DNA from: Rhizobium binae
Lineage (GTDB): Bacteria; Pseudomonadota; Alphaproteobacteria; Rhizobiales; Rhizobiaceae
Direction of reading: 5' to 3'
Length of the DNA stretch: 64,000 nt
Assembly (NCBI RefSeq): GCF_017357225.1
Contig: NZ_CP071606.1
Location: 372,001-436,000, forward strand
The notes below the pieces were generated by a model. It ran no database searches, was not told the origin of the DNA, and was given only the letters and a program-made list of their open reading frames with translations. The translations under genes were made by a program, and so were the position numbers. Numbering within the stretch: the first letter of the stretch is position 1; each line of letters begins with the position of its first letter. Of this stretch, positions 35,851 through 45,142 are shown one piece after another.

Positions 35851-36817
35851 TGCGGCGGCGCAAGCGGCGCCGCGTTTCCGATGGGCTCTCGGAAAAACTC
35901 GCCCGGTAGCTTCTCGCAAAGGCCGAGGCTGAATTGAAGCCGGTTGCCGCCGCGATGTCGGCGAAGGAGGCCGTCGTCTCGATCACCTTGCGTCGCGCCG
36001 TATTCAGGCGAAGGGCGAGATAATGCACGTGCGGCGGCGCGCCGATGCTCTGCTGGAAGAGATCCTGCAGATGCCGGGCGCTGACGCCGACCCTGCGGGC
36101 GAGCCGGGCCAAAACCAGAGGCTGCTCGATATGCTCCTCCATCAGATGCACCGCCTGCGTCACGCGCGGATCGTGCGCGCGCAGTCCCGCCGAAGCGGCG
36201 GAAAGCATTTCGCCGGCATGGAAGGAAGGCTGCTCATAGCGGAACAGCCGGCTGACTTCCAGCGCCAGCGAATAACCCTGCCGCTGCCGGATCACCTCCA
36301 GCATCAGGTCCACGGTCGGGAGCGAACCCGATGTCGTCAGCCGCTTGCCGTCGATGACGAACCGATCCTTGACGGCCCCGACCTCAGGATAGGCGAGTGC
36401 AAACTCCTCGTAATCCTCCCAATGAACAGTCGCCCGCAGCCCGTCTAGCAGGCTTGCTTCGGCGAGCAGCCACGTGCCGGACTCGATGCCGGCAATGATC
36501 CTGCGGTAGCGGGCAACCTTGGAAAGCTGCATCTTCAGCGCCGGCGTCGCGCTCAGTTGCCAGTTGTAACTTGCCAGCACGAAGAGCGGCTTTTCCTCGT
36601 TCGTGGCCTGGAAGGTGCCTTCTGCCGGGATGGCGATGTGGCTGGTGGTTGGCACCGGGGCGCCGTCCGGCGTCAGCAGCCGCCAGCGGTAAAGCTCGCT
36701 GCCGGCAATGCGGTTGGCGCCGCGCAGCGGTTCAATGACCGATGCGATCAGGATCAGGTTCGTATCCGGCAGGACGAGAAGGTCGATATCGAGCCGTTCC
36801 GTCGATCGCTGCAGCAA
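35828..36817 (-). CDS. GlxA/CdhR-type AraC-family regulator of the carnitine cluster
   Basis: The protein (329 residues) has an N-terminal DJ-1/PfpI-like domain (IDLLVLPDTNLILIASVIEPLRGANRI, then GIESGTWLLAEASLLDG) and a C-terminal AraC helix-turn-helix (LARRVGVSARHLQDLFQQSIG). This is the layout of GlxA and of CdhR, which activates carnitine dehydrogenase genes in Pseudomonas. It is divergent from the BKACE/carnitine dehydrogenase operon, so an activator role there is likely. AGGAGG ends five bases or so before a TTG at 36817, which is better spaced than the GTG at 36823 that overlaps the Shine-Dalgarno; I therefore choose TTG. Confidence 0.9.
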   Translation of the reverse strand: MLQRSTERLDIDLLVLPDTNLILIASVIEPLRGANRIAGSELYRWRLLTPDGAPVPTTSHIAIPAEGTFQATNEEKPLFVLASYNWQLSATPALKMQLSKVARYRRIIAGIESGTWLLAEASLLDGLRATVHWEDYEEFALAYPEVGAVKDRFVIDGKRLTTSGSLPTVDLMLEVIRQRQGYSLALEVSRLFRYEQPSFHAGEMLSAASAGLRAHDPRVTQAVHLMEEHIEQPLVLARLARRVGVSARHLQDLFQQSIGAPPHVHYLALRLNTARRKVIETTASFADIAAATGFNSASAFARSYRASFSESPSETRRRLRRRIIPSAPT

Positions 36818-36923
36818 GGCCACCTCCTACGGTTTCCGATAATGTATCGATGAGATCCGAAAATGCAAAGCATCGCAGCCCATCCTGTCGCCTAATGCTT
36901 GACAAGACGAGGAGAACAAAAAC

Positions 36924-37826
36924 ATGCCGCTTGCGATGAACCGCGATGTTTTCATCACCTGTGCTGTCACCGGCGCCGGCGATACGGTTTCCAAATCCAG
37001 CCACGTTCCCATTACTCCCAAGCAGATCGCGGAATCCGCGATCGACGCCGCCAAGGCTGGGGCGGCCGTTGTTCACTGCCATGTTCGCGATCCGGAAACG
37101 GGGGCGGCCAGCCGCCGCAACGATCTCTACAGGGAAGTCACCGACCGCATCCGCTCGGCGGATGTCGATGTCGTGCTCAATCTGACCGCAGGCATGGGCG
37201 GGGATCTGGTCTTCGGCAATGTCGAAAGCCCCCTGCCCCTCAATGCGAAAGGCACCGATATGGCCGGCGCCAGCGAGCGTGTCAGCCATGTCGCCGAATG
37301 CCGGCCCGAGATCTGCACGCTCGACTGCGGCACGATGAACTTCAACCTCGGCGACTATGTGATGACGAACACGCCGGCCATGCTGCGGGCCATGGCGAAA
37401 AAGATGACCGATCTCGGCGTGCGGCCGGAGATCGAGGCTTTCGACACCGGCCATCTCTGGTTCGCCAAGCAGCTCGCCGAGGAAGGCCTGATCGAAGACC
37501 CGGTGCTGATCCAGCTCTGCATGGGCATTCCCTGGGGTGCGCCAGACGATCTCAACACCTTCATAGCGATGGTCAACAACGTGCCTCCGAGCTGGACCTT
37601 CTCGGCCTTTTCGATCGGCCGCAACGCCATGGCCTATCCGGCGGCAGCGGTGCTGGCCGGCGGCAACGTGCGCGTCGGACTTGAAGACAATCTCTTCGTC
37701 GGCAAGGGCCAGCTCGCCACCAATGCGCAGCTCGTCGAAAAGGCGGTGCAGGTGGTCGAAGGCATGGGGGCGCGCATCATTGGACCGGAGGATGTCCGCA
37801 AGAAGCTGAAGCTGACGAAGCGCTGA
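36924..37826 (+). CDS. BKACE-family beta-keto acid cleavage enzyme, probably 3-dehydrocarnitine cleavage
   Basis: A 300-residue DUF849/BKACE enzyme that condenses a beta-keto acid with acetyl-CoA and splits it into a CoA ester and acetoacetate. The zinc-binding motif His51-Cys-His53 (VVHCHVRDPETGA) is intact, as are the conserved VNNVPPSW-type and HVRVGLEDN-like regions (NVRVGLEDN here). Followed seven bases later by a carnitine 3-dehydrogenase, it most likely converts 3-dehydrocarnitine and acetyl-CoA to betainyl-CoA and acetoacetate, as shown for carnitine-degrading bacteria such as Sinorhizobium meliloti. AGGAG lies upstream of the ATG; an alternative ATG lies 12 bases further in. Confidence 0.92.
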   Translation: MPLAMNRDVFITCAVTGAGDTVSKSSHVPITPKQIAESAIDAAKAGAAVVHCHVRDPETGAASRRNDLYREVTDRIRSADVDVVLNLTAGMGGDLVFGNVESPLPLNAKGTDMAGASERVSHVAECRPEICTLDCGTMNFNLGDYVMTNTPAMLRAMAKKMTDLGVRPEIEAFDTGHLWFAKQLAEEGLIEDPVLIQLCMGIPWGAPDDLNTFIAMVNNVPPSWTFSAFSIGRNAMAYPAAAVLAGGNVRVGLEDNLFVGKGQLATNAQLVEKAVQVVEGMGARIIGPEDVRKKLKLTKR

Positions 37827-37833
37827 GGATATC

Positions 37834-39321
37834 ATGACCAAGATCAGCAAAGCGGCCTGTATCGGCGGCGGCGTCATCGGCGGCGGATGGATCGCCCGGT
37901 TCCTGCTGGCCGGCATCGACGTCGATGTCTTCGACCCGCATCCGGAAGCAGGCCGCATCGTCGGCGAAGTGATAGCCAATGCCGAAAAAGCCTATTCCAT
38001 GCTGACCGGCGCGCCCTTGCCGCCGCGCGGCAGGCTGACCTTCTGCGAGACGCTCGCCGAAGCCGTTGCGGGTGCCGACTGGATCCAGGAGAGTGTGCCG
38101 GAAAGGCTCGATCTCAAGCGCGGCGTCCTGACCGAGATCGATGCCGCGGCGCATCAGGACGCGCTGATCGGCTCTTCCACCTCGGGCCTGCTGCCGACCG
38201 ATCTGCAGCGCGACATGAGGCATCCCGAACGCCTCTTCGTTGCTCACCCCTATAATCCGGTCTACCTGCTGCCGCTCGTCGAAATTGTCGGCGGCGAGAA
38301 GACCTCCGCGGCGACAATCCAGACGGCGATCGAAAGACTGGCGCCGATCGGCATGAAGGGCGTCCACATCGCCAAGGAAATCGAGGCCTTCGTCGGCGAC
38401 CGGCTGCTCGAGGCGCTCTGGCGTGAGGCCCTCTGGCTCATCCACGACGATATCTGCACGGTCGAGACGCTCGACGACGTCATCCGCTACTCTTTCGGCC
38501 TGCGCTGGGCGCAGATGGGCCTCTTCCAGACCTACCGTATCGCCGGCGGCGAGGCCGGCATGCGTCATTTCCTCGCCCAGTTCGGCCCCTGCCTTGCCTG
38601 GCCCTGGACCAAGCTCACCGATGTCGTCGATCTCGACGATGCGCTGATCGAAAAGATCGGCCGGCAATCCGACGAACAGGCGGCTGGCCTGTCGATCCGC
38701 GAGCTCGAGCGCATCCGCGACGAAAACCTCGTCGGTATCCTCCAGGCGCTGAAGGGCGGTCACGGCGGCAAGGGCTGGGGCGCCGGCAAGCTGTTGAAGG
38801 ACTTCGAGCAATCGCTCTGGGCCGGGGCCGGCGGGACGGCGTCCTTCGATCCGACGAAGCCGTTGAGGCTCGTCGACGCGAAGGTCAGTCCCGCCTGGGT
38901 CGACTATAACGGCCATATGACCGAGCACCGTTATCTCCAGCTGTTCGGCGATACATCAGACGCATTGCTGCGCCTCATCGGCGTCGATCTCGCCTATGTC
39001 GAGGCAGGGTACAGCTACTACACGGTGGAAAGCCACATCCGCCATCTCGGCGAGGCAAAGCTCGGCCAGGCAATCCATTCCACCTGCCAGATCCTGTCGG
39101 TCGATGAGAAACGGCTGCATGTCTTCCACACGCTGTACGACACGGCGACCCGCGAAGCCCTGGCTACCGGCGAACATATGCTGCTGCATGTCGACAGCAA
39201 GGCGGGCAAGGCGGTGGCGGCGCCGGCCGCCGTCCTCGGCAAGGCCATGGCGATCGCCGCAGCGCATGCGAAGCTGGCTGCGCCCGACGGTACCGGCCGC
39301 CACGTCGGCCAGAAACGCTAG
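37834..39321 (+). CDS. L-carnitine 3-dehydrogenase fused to betainyl-CoA thioesterase
   Basis: The 495-residue protein starts with a 3-hydroxyacyl-CoA-dehydrogenase-like Rossmann domain (GGGVIGGGWIARFLLAG) and the catalytic His motif AHPYNPVYLLPLVEIVGG. From about residue 350 it continues with a hot-dog thioesterase domain (SPAWVDYNGHMTEHRYLQLF). The dehydrogenase oxidises L-carnitine to 3-dehydrocarnitine with NAD; the thioesterase would release glycine betaine from betainyl-CoA made by the BKACE encoded upstream. In many bacteria these are separate genes; fusions are known in rhizobia. The two activities flank the BKACE step, so the fusion links first and third reactions. Confidence 0.93.
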   Translation: MTKISKAACIGGGVIGGGWIARFLLAGIDVDVFDPHPEAGRIVGEVIANAEKAYSMLTGAPLPPRGRLTFCETLAEAVAGADWIQESVPERLDLKRGVLTEIDAAAHQDALIGSSTSGLLPTDLQRDMRHPERLFVAHPYNPVYLLPLVEIVGGEKTSAATIQTAIERLAPIGMKGVHIAKEIEAFVGDRLLEALWREALWLIHDDICTVETLDDVIRYSFGLRWAQMGLFQTYRIAGGEAGMRHFLAQFGPCLAWPWTKLTDVVDLDDALIEKIGRQSDEQAAGLSIRELERIRDENLVGILQALKGGHGGKGWGAGKLLKDFEQSLWAGAGGTASFDPTKPLRLVDAKVSPAWVDYNGHMTEHRYLQLFGDTSDALLRLIGVDLAYVEAGYSYYTVESHIRHLGEAKLGQAIHSTCQILSVDEKRLHVFHTLYDTATREALATGEHMLLHVDSKAGKAVAAPAAVLGKAMAIAAAHAKLAAPDGTGRHVGQKR

Positions 39322-39331
39322 GAGGAGCGGC

Positions 39332-40492
39332 ATGAATCTTGGTCTCAGCGAAGAACAGGAAATGATCGTCGAGACGGTCCGCGCCTTCGTCGAGACCGAA
39401 ATCTATCCGCACGAGAACGAGGTCGAGCGAACCGGTGTCGTCCCGCCGGAGCTCGGCCGCGAGATCCAGCGCAAATGCCTCGATCTCGGATTTTACGCCT
39501 GCAATTTTCCCGAGGAGGTCGGCGGCGCCGGCCTCGACCATGTTACCTTCACGCTGGTCGAGCGGGAGCTCGGCCGCGGATCGCTCGGGCTGACGGTCTT
39601 CTTCGGCCGGCCCTCCGGCATTCTGATGGCCTGTGAGGGCGAGCAGCGCGAGCGTTATCTTCTGCCGGCGGTGCGCGGTGAGAAGATCGACGCGCTTGCC
39701 ATTACCGAGCCGGATGCCGGTTCCGACATGCGCGGCATGAAATGCACTGCCCGCCGCGATGGCGGCGACTTCGTGCTGAACGGCACGAAGCATTTCATCT
39801 CCCATGCAGACGTCGCCGATTTCGTCATCGTCTTTGCCGCGACCGGCGAGGAGGAAACGCCGAAGGGCATCAAGAAGAAGATCACCGCCTTTCTCGTCGA
39901 TCGCGGCACGCCGGGCTTTCAAATCCTCAAAGGCTACGATTCCGTTTCGCATCGCGGCTATCACAACTCGACGCTCAGTTTCGAAGATTGCCGCATTCCT
40001 GAAGCCCAGGTACTGGGCGAGGTGCATCGCGGCTTCGATATCGCCAATCAATGGCTTTACGGTACGCGGCTGACGGTCGCCGCCACCTGCGTCGGCCGGG
40101 CGCGGCGCGTCTTCGATATGACTTTGCCCTATGCCGCCGAACGCAAGCAGTTCGGCAGGCCGATCGGCGCCAATCAGGGCGTGTCGTTCAAGCTTGCCGA
40201 TATGATCACCGAGATCGACGCGGCCGACTGGTTGACGCTTTCAGCCGCCTGGCGGCTCGACGCCGGCCTTGCCGCCGACCGGCAGATCGCTTCGGCCAAG
40301 CTCTATGCCTCCGAAATGCTGGCTCGCGTGACGGATGAGGCGATCCAGATCTATGGCGGAATGGGCCTGATGGACGACCTGCCGCTTGCCCGCTTCTGGC
40401 GAGACGCGCGCGTCGAGCGCATCTGGGACGGCACCTCGGAAATCCAGCGGCATATCATCAGCCGCGACCTGCTTCGGCCTCTGGGAGCCTGA
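39332..40492 (+). CDS. Acyl-CoA dehydrogenase, probably gamma-butyrobetainyl-CoA
   Basis: A 386-residue FAD-dependent acyl-CoA dehydrogenase with the usual signatures AITEPDAGSDMRG, the FAD-binding region and the C-terminal QIYGGMGLMDDLPLARFWRD followed by IWDGTSEIQRHIISR. GGAGGAGCGGC precedes the ATG, ten bases after the carnitine dehydrogenase stop. Neighbours encode a CoA ligase and a CaiD-like hydratase, so the expected role is oxidation of gamma-butyrobetainyl-CoA to crotonobetainyl-CoA. The exact substrate is inferred from context, not from the sequence. Confidence 0.92.
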   Translation: MNLGLSEEQEMIVETVRAFVETEIYPHENEVERTGVVPPELGREIQRKCLDLGFYACNFPEEVGGAGLDHVTFTLVERELGRGSLGLTVFFGRPSGILMACEGEQRERYLLPAVRGEKIDALAITEPDAGSDMRGMKCTARRDGGDFVLNGTKHFISHADVADFVIVFAATGEEETPKGIKKKITAFLVDRGTPGFQILKGYDSVSHRGYHNSTLSFEDCRIPEAQVLGEVHRGFDIANQWLYGTRLTVAATCVGRARRVFDMTLPYAAERKQFGRPIGANQGVSFKLADMITEIDAADWLTLSAAWRLDAGLAADRQIASAKLYASEMLARVTDEAIQIYGGMGLMDDLPLARFWRDARVERIWDGTSEIQRHIISRDLLRPLGA

Positions 40493-40496
40493 GCCG

Positions 40497-42551
40497 ATGA
40501 CATCCAGCCCGCTCGACCGCCTGCTCAGACCGCAAACGATCGCCGTCTTCGGCGGTCGCGAGGCGCGCAGGGTCATCGAGCAATGCGACCGCATGGGGTT
40601 TGCCGGCGAGATATGGCCGGTCCACCCTAAGCTCGACGAAGTGCTCGGGCGCCGCTGCTATCGCTCCGTCGCCGATCTGCCTTCCGCGCCGGACGCTGCC
40701 TTTGTCGGCGTCAACAGGACGCTGACCGTCGAGATCGTGCGCAGCCTTTCAGAGGCCGGCGCAGGCGGCGCGGTCTGTTATGCCTCGGGCTTCAGCGAGG
40801 CGACGGCGGAACTTGCCGATGGCGCCGAACTGCAGCAGGCCCTGCTTTCGGCAGCCGGCCGCATGCCGATCCTCGGACCGAACTGCTACGGGCTCATCAA
40901 CGGTCTCGACGGCGCATTGCTGTGGCCCGATCAACACGGTATGCAGCGTATCGAGCGCGGCGTGGCGATCCTCACCCAGTCTTCCAATATCGCCATCAAC
41001 CTGACCATGCAGACCCGTGGGCTGCCGATCGCCTATGTGGTCACGGCAGGCAACCAGGCGCAGACTTCGCTTGCCGACGTTGCCTGCGCGCTGATCGACG
41101 ATCCGCGTGTGACGGCGATCGGCCTTCACGTCGAAGGTTTCGGCGATCTCGCCTCCCTCGAACGGCTGGCCGCCATCGCCCGCCAGTCGAGGAAGCCTGT
41201 GATCGTGCTGAAGGTCGGCCGGTCTGAGCAGGCAAAACGGGCGGCGGTGTCGCATACCGCCTCGCTTGCCGGCAGCGATGCGGTCGCCGACGCCGTGCTC
41301 GCCCGCCTCGGCATCGGCCGCGTCGGCACCTTGCCTGCACTGCTTGAAACCTTGAAACTGCTGCATGTCGCCGGGCCGCTCGAAAGCCGCTCGATCTCTT
41401 CGATGAGCTGCTCCGGGGGCGAGGCATCGCTGATGGCCGACGCCGCCGTCGGCCACGATGTCGAATTTTCCGCACTGCCGCCGCAGCATTTGCCGCGTCT
41501 GCGCCAGGCGCTCGGCGAGATGGTGACGCTTTCCAATCCGCTCGATTACCACACCTTCGTCTGGGGTGATCTCGCCCGCCAGACCGAAGCCTTCAGCGCC
41601 ATGTTCGAAGGCGGCTATGCTCTCAATCTCGTCGTTCTCGACTTCCCGCGCGCTGATCGCTGCGATGCGGCCGAATGGGCGATGACGGCGGACGCCGTCA
41701 CGATGGCGGCTGCCGCAACCGGCGCGCTGGCCGGCATTCTGGCGACGCTTCCGGAAAACATGCCGGAGCCGATCGCCCGACGTTTGCTCGCAAATGGCAT
41801 CGTCGCCTTCTCAGGCATAGACGAAACCATTGCCGCGGTGGAGGTCGCAGCCGGCATCGGCCGCGCCTGGAACGCGCCGCCTCCCCTGCCGCTACTCGAC
41901 GTGCCCTGCAGGGGCGGCGAGATCGAGACGCTGACGGAAGCTGATGCGAAGACGGAACTTGCTGCCTGCGGCCTTCCCGTTCCCCGGGGGCTGCAGGCTT
42001 TTTCTTCCCACGAGGCCGCCGAGCAGGCCGAACGGCTCGGCTTTCCGGTCGTGCTGAAGGCTCTCGGCATTGCCCACAAGAGCGAGGCTGGCGCCGTTGC
42101 GCTCAACCTATGGGATATTGAAGCCGTGTCGGATGCGGTGGCGGCAATGCCGCCGAATGATGGCTATCTCGTCGAAAAGATGATCGATCCGCCGGTCGCC
42201 GAGCTCATTGTCGGCGCCGTCCGCGACCCGGTCTTCGGATTGTCGCTGACCCTGGGAGCGGGCGGAATCTTCGTTGAATTGCTTGAAGATTCCGTCATTT
42301 TGCCGCTTCCGGCGACGAAAACCGAGATCCATGCGGCGATTTCGCGCCTCAAACTTGCGAAGTTGCTGAATGGCTATCGCGGACGGCCAAGAGGCGATGT
42401 CGAAGCGGCAATCGCCGTTATCTCAGCAGCGGCAGATTATGTCGTAAAGAACGCGTCATGCCTGGAGGAACTGGACATTAATCCCCTGATGGTTCTTCCC
42501 GAAGGGCGCGGCGTTGCCGCGGTCGATGTCCTGATACGGCGGAGGAGGTAG
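40497..42551 (+). CDS. NDP-forming acyl-CoA synthetase (fused alpha/beta)
   Basis: The 684-residue protein has a CoA-binding Rossmann domain (LRPQTIAVFGGREARRVIEQC), succinyl-CoA-synthetase-like middle domains with the phospho-His motif VSHTASLAGSD, and a C-terminal ATP-grasp domain (EAEQAERLGFPVVLKALG, HKSEAGAVALNL). This is the ADP-forming acetate-CoA-ligase architecture. The ATG at 40497 lies just after the preceding stop and follows GGGAGCC. In this cluster it probably activates gamma-butyrobetaine, crotonobetaine or carnitine. Known carnitine systems use an AMP-forming ligase (CaiC) or a CoA transferase (CaiB), so the enzyme type is notable. Confidence 0.92.
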   Translation: MTSSPLDRLLRPQTIAVFGGREARRVIEQCDRMGFAGEIWPVHPKLDEVLGRRCYRSVADLPSAPDAAFVGVNRTLTVEIVRSLSEAGAGGAVCYASGFSEATAELADGAELQQALLSAAGRMPILGPNCYGLINGLDGALLWPDQHGMQRIERGVAILTQSSNIAINLTMQTRGLPIAYVVTAGNQAQTSLADVACALIDDPRVTAIGLHVEGFGDLASLERLAAIARQSRKPVIVLKVGRSEQAKRAAVSHTASLAGSDAVADAVLARLGIGRVGTLPALLETLKLLHVAGPLESRSISSMSCSGGEASLMADAAVGHDVEFSALPPQHLPRLRQALGEMVTLSNPLDYHTFVWGDLARQTEAFSAMFEGGYALNLVVLDFPRADRCDAAEWAMTADAVTMAAAATGALAGILATLPENMPEPIARRLLANGIVAFSGIDETIAAVEVAAGIGRAWNAPPPLPLLDVPCRGGEIETLTEADAKTELAACGLPVPRGLQAFSSHEAAEQAERLGFPVVLKALGIAHKSEAGAVALNLWDIEAVSDAVAAMPPNDGYLVEKMIDPPVAELIVGAVRDPVFGLSLTLGAGGIFVELLEDSVILPLPATKTEIHAAISRLKLAKLLNGYRGRPRGDVEAAIAVISAAADYVVKNASCLEELDINPLMVLPEGRGVAAVDVLIRRRR

Positions 42552-42557
42552 CATAGG

Positions 42558-43340
42558 TTGAACGACCACATTCGCACGCGACATGACGGCGGCGTGCTCG
42601 AAGTCGTCATCGACCGGCCGAAGGCAAACGCCATCGACCTTGCGACGAGCCGTGCCCTCGGATTGATCTTCCGCGATTTTCGCGACGATCCTGAATTGCG
42701 TGTCGCCATCGTCTCGGGCGCCGGCGAAAAATTCTTTTGCGCCGGATGGGACCTCAAGGCGGCTGCATCAGGCGACGCGGTCGACGGAGATTACGGTGTC
42801 GGAGGTTTCGGCGGGCTGCAGGAACTGCGCGACCTCAACAAGCCTGTCATCGCAGCGGTCAATGGTATCTGTTGCGGCGGCGGGCTGGAGATCGCACTGT
42901 CTGCCGACCTGATCATCGCCGCTGAACATGCGACATTCGCCCTGCCGGAAATCCGTTCGGGCACCGTTGCCGATGCCGCCTCGATCAAGCTGCCGAAGCG
43001 CATCCCCTATCACATCGCCATGGACATGCTTTTGACCGGGCGCTGGCTCGACGTTCACGAGGCGCATCGCTGGGGTTTCGTCAACGAGGTCCTGCCGGCC
43101 GACAGGATGATGGAGCGGGCCTGGGAGCTTGCCCGGCTACTCGCAGGCGGGCCGCCGCTCGTCTATGCGGCGATAAAGGAGATCGTGCGCGAAGCTGAAG
43201 GTTCGACGTTCCAGACTGTCATGAACAGGATCACCAAGCGGCAGTTTGAAACGGTCGACCGGCTCTATTCGAGCGAAGACCAATTGGAAGGCGCGCGGGC
43301 TTTCGCGGAAAAGCGAAGCCCCATTTGGAAAGGAAAATAA
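42558..43340 (+). CDS. caiD: Crotonobetainyl-CoA hydratase-like (CaiD type)
   Basis: A 260-residue crotonase-fold enzyme that resembles Escherichia coli CaiD along its whole length: ILE-like opening then VIDRPKANAIDLATS, FRDDPELRVAIVSGAGEKFFCAGWDLKAAA in part, GGGLEIALSADL and the end FAEKRSPIWKGK. The catalytic Glu positions in GGGLEIA-PEIRSG regions are present. CaiD hydrates crotonobetainyl-CoA to L-carnitinyl-CoA. The start is a TTG at 42558 with GGAGG about nine bases upstream. Together with the acyl-CoA dehydrogenase and ligase it would feed gamma-butyrobetaine into the carnitine pathway. Confidence 0.92.
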   Translation: MNDHIRTRHDGGVLEVVIDRPKANAIDLATSRALGLIFRDFRDDPELRVAIVSGAGEKFFCAGWDLKAAASGDAVDGDYGVGGFGGLQELRDLNKPVIAAVNGICCGGGLEIALSADLIIAAEHATFALPEIRSGTVADAASIKLPKRIPYHIAMDMLLTGRWLDVHEAHRWGFVNEVLPADRMMERAWELARLLAGGPPLVYAAIKEIVREAEGSTFQTVMNRITKRQFETVDRLYSSEDQLEGARAFAEKRSPIWKGK

Positions 43341-43458
43341 CGAGGCGGCGGCAACCGCACTATTTTCCCGCATGATGCGGGCACCGGAGGTGGAGAGGAA
43401 ACCGCCTGCGATCCTGCCCGGAAGTTCTGTCAACGCACTACAAAGAAGGAACTGGGGA

Positions 43459-45048
43459 ATGAACGACTATACGAAATACCTCGCAAGCCGCGTCACCGCA
43501 GGCGGACTCAGCCGCCGCGAATTCATGGGACGTGCCATGGCGGCGGGCATCACACTCGCCGTCGCCGACAAGCTCTTTACCGAAAGCGCCGAAGCGGCCG
43601 AACCGAAGCGCGGCGGCCACCTGAAGCTCGGTCTCGAAGGCGGTGCCGCCACCGATTCCAAGGACCCGGCGAAATTTCTGTCGCAATTCATGTTCTGCGT
43701 CGGCCGCTGCTGGGGCGACATGCTGGTTGAGTCAGACCCGCTGACGGGTGCGGCCGTGCCGGCGCTCGCAGAATCCTGGGAACCCTCGAAGGACGCCGTC
43801 ACCTGGACCTTCAAGATCCGCAAGGGGGTCAAGTTCCACGATGGCAAGGAACTGACGATCGACGACGTCGTCGCCACACTGAAGCGTCACACCGACAAAA
43901 AGTCGGAATCCGGCGCGCTCGGCGTGCTCGGCTCGATCAAGGAGATCAAGGCCGACGGCGGCAATCTAGTGCTGACGCTCAGCGAAGGCAACGCCGACAT
44001 GCCGTTGCTGCTGTCGGACTACCATCTGGTCATCCAGCCGAATGGCGGCGTCGACGATCCCCTCGCCTCGATCGGCACTGGCCCGTACAAGCTGACGAGC
44101 TTCGAACCGGGCGTGCGCGCCACCTTCGAGAAGAATAACGACGACTGGCGCAGCGACCGCGGTTATGTCGATTCGATCGAGATCATCGGCATGAACGACG
44201 CCACCGCCCGCATCGCCGCACTTTCGTCCGGCCAGGTGCACTATATCAACCGCGTCGATCCGAAGACGGTCAACCTCCTGAAACGCGCCCCCAACGTCGA
44301 GATCCTCTCGACCGCCGGCCGCGGCCATTATGTCTTCATCATGCATTGCGACAAGGCGCCGTTCGACAATAACGACCTGCGGCTTGCGCTCAAATACGCC
44401 ATGGACCGCGAAACCATGGTGGAGAAAATCCTCGGCGGCTACGGCAAGGTCGGCAACGATTTTCCGATCAATGCGACCTATGCGCTGTTTCCCGAAGGCA
44501 TCGAGCAGCGCGCCTACGATCCCGACAAGGCCGCCTTCCATTACAAGAAGTCGGGTCATAGCGGCTCGGTTCTGCTGCGCACCTCCGAAGTCGCCTTCCC
44601 CGGCGCCGTCGACGCGGCCGTTCTCTATCAGGAAAGCTGCAAGAAGGCCGGCATCGAGATCGAGGTCAAGCGCGAACCAGGTGATGGCTACTGGACCAAT
44701 GTCTGGAACGTCCAGCCCTTCTCGACCTCCTATTGGGGCGGCCGTCCGACGCAAGATCAGATGTATTCCACCGCCTATCTCTCGACGGCGGACTGGAACG
44801 ACACCAAGTTCAAGCGTCCTGACTTCGACAAGCTGCTCCTGCAGGCCCGCTCCGAACTTGATGAAGCCAAGCGCAAGGACATGTACCGCACGATGGCGAT
44901 GATGGTGCGGGACGAAGGCGGGGTGATCCTGCCGATGTTCAACGACTTCGTGAACGCCTCCACCAAGCAGGTGAAGGGTTATGTCCACGATATCGGCAAC
45001 GACATGTCGAACGGCTACGTCGCGACGCGCGTCTGGCTGGACGCCTGA
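43459..45048 (+). CDS. Oligopeptide-type binding protein (family 5), Tat-exported, probably for carnitine-like betaines
   Basis: A 529-residue family-5 (DppA/OppA-like) solute-binding protein. The N-terminus has a twin-arginine motif (LSRREFMG) followed by a hydrophobic stretch and likely cleavage after SAEAAE; the mature part shows LAESWEPSKDAVTWTFKIRKGVKFHDGKEL, the family hallmark. An upstream open frame reaches into caiD, but AAGGAACTGGGGA before the ATG at 43459 and the signal peptide fix the start. It heads the transport half of the carnitine cluster, so quaternary-ammonium compounds or their esters are the likely ligand; the fold alone would also allow peptides. Confidence 0.93.
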   Translation: MNDYTKYLASRVTAGGLSRREFMGRAMAAGITLAVADKLFTESAEAAEPKRGGHLKLGLEGGAATDSKDPAKFLSQFMFCVGRCWGDMLVESDPLTGAAVPALAESWEPSKDAVTWTFKIRKGVKFHDGKELTIDDVVATLKRHTDKKSESGALGVLGSIKEIKADGGNLVLTLSEGNADMPLLLSDYHLVIQPNGGVDDPLASIGTGPYKLTSFEPGVRATFEKNNDDWRSDRGYVDSIEIIGMNDATARIAALSSGQVHYINRVDPKTVNLLKRAPNVEILSTAGRGHYVFIMHCDKAPFDNNDLRLALKYAMDRETMVEKILGGYGKVGNDFPINATYALFPEGIEQRAYDPDKAAFHYKKSGHSGSVLLRTSEVAFPGAVDAAVLYQESCKKAGIEIEVKREPGDGYWTNVWNVQPFSTSYWGGRPTQDQMYSTAYLSTADWNDTKFKRPDFDKLLLQARSELDEAKRKDMYRTMAMMVRDEGGVILPMFNDFVNASTKQVKGYVHDIGNDMSNGYVATRVWLDA

Positions 45049-45053
45049 GGGTA

Positions 45054-45113
45054 AGGGGCGTTTGCCCCTCCGATCTCCAACGCAGCCGGGACCGTGGGTG
45101 AAACCCGCGGTCC
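45054..45113 (+). other. Two stem-loops between binding-protein and permease genes
   Basis: AGGGGC-GTTT-GCCCCT (45054-45069) is followed by a longer hairpin, GGACCGTGGGT pairing with ACCCGCGGTCC around a GAA loop (45089-45113) with one mismatched position. Neither is followed by a T-run, so they probably protect the upstream mRNA or attenuate readthrough. Confidence 0.6.
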
Positions 45114-45142
45114 TCCCGACGTTTAAGCGCGAGGTCCTCGCC

